Position numbers and translations under genes: made by a program. Positions 7,533 to 8,359 of a stretch of DNA of 8,359 nucleotides are shown piece after piece. Below the pieces are notes generated by a model. It was not told the origin of the DNA. It did no database searches and worked only from the letters and a program-made list of their open reading frames with translations. This DNA comes from Candidatus Omnitrophota bacterium. Its GTDB lineage: Bacteria; Omnitrophota; Koll11; VGKN01. Where the stretch lies: NCBI GenBank assembly GCA_016867055.1, contig VGKN01000050.1, positions 1 through 8,359 of the forward strand, in the 5' to 3' direction. Position 1 is the stretch's first letter; every line of letters begins with the position of its first letter.

Positions 7533-7561
7533 AGATATGGATACAAGAATAGATATGGATA
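7533..7561 (+). repeat. Two direct copies of AGATATGGATA
   Basis: An 11-base direct repeat, AGATATGGATA, occurs at 7533-7543 and 7551-7561, spaced 18 bases start to start, in the non-coding stretch between the convergent genes. The rest of 7387-7634 is A/T-rich and shows no coding frame or RNA gene that I recognise. Confidence 0.5.
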
Positions 7562-7634
7562 TAGGAATTGAGGAATAAAATATAACTATAGAGTACTAAA
7601 TTGCATTGCACAAAAAATGAAATTCCTAAAGAGG

Positions 7635-7826
7635 TTAAATCAAAACCTTGCTGGCATTCAGAATAGTCAAACCGACGATGTGACTGTTGCGCAGACGTAT
7701 GATAACACCTTCATCGGTGATATCCGAATCATCTGCCGGTTGCGGTGGGTCAAAATTTATATAAAGAACATCAGCCTCTGGGTCATAATTAAGGCGAGTT
7801 TTTTCTACAAGATTTGCTTGGGCCAT
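7635..7826 (-). CDS. DUF2283 family protein, probable antitoxin
   Basis: A 63-residue protein. The DUF2283 pattern is clear: NYDPEADVLYINF (13-25), a short acidic connector (ADDSDITDEG, 31-40), then VIIRLRNSHIVGLTILNAS (41-59), i.e. strand-strand followed by the family's VGxxILxAS ending. The ATG at 7826 is fixed by a perfect AGGAGG 8 bases upstream. It is the second gene of a minus-strand operon and its first 22 bases overlap the end of the upstream gene in another frame, implying translational coupling. DUF2283 proteins are small, widely scattered and often lie next to small DUF4258/nuclease-like genes, so an antitoxin role is plausible. The biochemical function of the family is not firmly established as far as I know. 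Family assignment is strong; the antitoxin role is inference from context. Confidence 0.88.
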   Translation of the reverse strand: MAQANLVEKTRLNYDPEADVLYINFDPPQPADDSDITDEGVIIRLRNSHIVGLTILNASKVLI

Positions 7827-8152
7827 CTGATTTTCCTCCTTAATAATTTGCCATATTTAGAAATGAAAAAAGCGGTAATTATAAATCCCTCATTTTCGTA
7901 TTCACGATATACTACACACAGATATTTCGGGTTTTCAGGAGCAACTTCGCACCAACGTAAAGCAAGTAATTCTTGTTGCCAGCCCTCAACAATATATTCT
8001 GGATTTTCAATTACCTTACGTAGTTCTTCAATATACTCAGGCCGTAATGAAAATTCAGGGTGCTCCTTAAGAATTTTGTCTGACCAAATTTTTCCAGTAA
8101 GTCTAACTGACTTACCAAACTTTGATGTGGCAACCCACATCAGAACTTTCAT
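7805..8152 (-). CDS. Small putative BECR/RelE-like toxin partner of the DUF2283 protein
   Basis: A 115-residue protein starting MKVLMWVATSKFGKSV. I chose the ATG at 8152 over an in-frame TTG at 8188 because that TTG is the first base triplet of a perfect -35 box, so the longer start would precede the transcript. Visible motifs: ILKEHPEF (27-34), RKVIENPEYIVEG (45-57), KYLCVVYREY (76-85), GFIITAFFISK (89-99) and a basic tail KLLRRKIRW (102-110). The order of a helical 'HPE' segment, a 'v..nPeyI' helix, and two strands ending 'yl.Vvyr' and 'iiTAf' resembles small nuclease-like proteins of the BECR (barnase-EndoU-colicin-RelE) fold and DUF4258-type toxins. No active-site assignment is attempted. 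It is first in the operon, with the DUF2283 gene overlapping its 3' end. No Shine-Dalgarno precedes either Met1 or Met5. Gene call strong; toxin role inferred. Confidence 0.8.
   Translation of the reverse strand: MKVLMWVATSKFGKSVRLTGKIWSDKILKEHPEFSLRPEYIEELRKVIENPEYIVEGWQQELLALRWCEVAPENPKYLCVVYREYENEGFIITAFFISKYGKLLRRKIRWPKQIL
7835..7840 (-). promoter_or_regulatory. Shine-Dalgarno AGGAGG for the DUF2283 gene
   Basis: AGGAGG sits 8 bases before the ATG at 7826 on the minus strand. It decides the start of the DUF2283 gene. The same six bases are the codons for Arg106-Arg107 of the upstream gene, so the site lies inside that coding sequence. Confidence 0.85.
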
Positions 8153-8153
8153 A

Positions 8154-8172
8154 TTTTGTATTATAAACAAAA
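8154..8172. promoter_or_regulatory. Inverted repeat over the -10 box, candidate operator
   Basis: TTTTGT (8154-8159) and ACAAAA (8167-8172) are perfect inverted arms around a 7-base centre that holds the -10 hexamer. A protein bound here would block the promoter, which fits the autoregulation common in toxin-antitoxin operons. A/T-rich arms make chance occurrence possible. Confidence 0.45.
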
Positions 8173-8188
8173 AACTGCTTTGTGTCAA
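8160..8188 (-). promoter_or_regulatory. Consensus sigma-70-type promoter of the toxin-antitoxin-like operon
   Basis: On the minus strand, TTGACA (8188-8183), a 17-base spacer and TATAAT (8165-8160) match the housekeeping consensus at all 12 positions with the ideal spacing. The ATG of the first gene begins 7 bases after the -10 box, near the expected transcription start, so the mRNA is predicted to be leaderless or nearly so. Confidence 0.85.
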
Positions 8189-8224
8189 ACCAATTCAAAG
8201 CGCTGCTGACAGAAGGAAAATAGG

Positions 8225-8244
8225 AAAAAGGGACAGATTTATTT
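8225..8244 (+). repeat. Short AAAAAGGGACAGATTTATTT repeat, right copy
   Basis: AAAAAGGGACAGATTTATTT is in the same orientation as the related string at 7505-7528, and the two bracket the minus-strand operon. It runs into TTTCTT-AA-AAGAAA (8242-8255), a tight inverted repeat. The remainder of 8189-8359 contains no supported gene, RNA or terminator. Confidence 0.45.
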
Positions 8245-8359
8245 CTTAAAAGAAAAACGTCAGAAGTAAGAAATCACAAGCAAATGGTTTAATAAACAAG
8301 GAGGGCATTCTCTCTGTAAATCTGCTTAGGAAACCTTAAGTTTCATTTTGATTTATGAG

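Noticed and set aside
8186..8188. TTG start extending the first operon gene by 12 residues
   Set aside because: The TTG is part of the TTGACA -35 box and the extension would cover the promoter; there is no ribosome binding site before it.
7617..8249. A 210-codon plus-strand frame across the small operon
   Set aside because: It runs antisense to the DUF2283 gene and its partner, whose family motifs, ribosome binding site and promoter are all on the minus strand; its own translation has no recognisable domain.
8298..8305. AAGGAGGG as a ribosome binding site for a further plus-strand gene
   Set aside because: No ATG, GTG or TTG follows at a usable distance, and the downstream frames hit stops within a few codons.
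8325..8339. CTTAGG-AAA-CCTTAAG as a terminator or operator
   Set aside because: The arms are short, contain a mismatch or extra base and lack a T-run; this could be chance in A/T-rich DNA.
1..8359. tRNA, rRNA, CRISPR array or transposase gene
   Set aside because: No cloverleaf with a CCA end, no rRNA-like stretch, no regularly spaced repeats and no transposase motifs were seen on either strand.

Overview
The window is almost filled by one very long plus-strand reading frame (2,459 codons from the first in-frame ATG, open at the left edge and ending at 7386). About 1 kb of ordinary-looking accessory DNA follows. The long frame is a fusion of domains that resemble carbohydrate-metabolism enzymes. 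It starts with the C-terminal metalloenzyme half of a cofactor-independent phosphoglycerate mutase (iPGM), followed by the N-terminal half of an iPGM. A helical linker leads to a phosphoglucomutase/phosphomannomutase-type phosphohexomutase, swollen by large insertions. The tail contains a likely winged-helix domain. Several iPGM catalytic motifs are altered or missing, while the four phosphohexomutase signature loops are still readable. No signal peptide or membrane segment is apparent.

The region 7387-7634 lies between convergent genes and has no coding sequence that I can support. It holds a long imperfect palindrome (about 7417-7489) and short direct repeats. On the minus strand, 8152 to 7635 encodes a two-gene operon. 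The first product is a 115-residue protein whose motif pattern suggests a BECR/RelE-like toxin. The second is a 63-residue DUF2283 protein, the likely antitoxin. The genes overlap by 22 bases, and a perfect Shine-Dalgarno for the second is built from two Arg codons of the first. The operon has an exact consensus sigma-70-type promoter (TTGACA, 17 bases, TATAAT) only 7 bases before the ATG, which predicts a leaderless transcript, and an inverted repeat covers the -10 box. Two AAAAAGGGA-containing repeats in the same orientation bracket this operon. From 8189 to 8359 I see no gene.

The source is bacterial. Giant fused proteins built from degenerate metabolic domains, moderate GC, and GGGACAGATTTATTT-type short repeats make me think of a candidate phylum such as Omnitrophota (OP3). 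That is inference from general knowledge and is not proven by any marker here. The giant protein and the toxin-antitoxin-like pair look functionally unrelated; the pair appears to be an accessory cassette sitting downstream of the giant gene.
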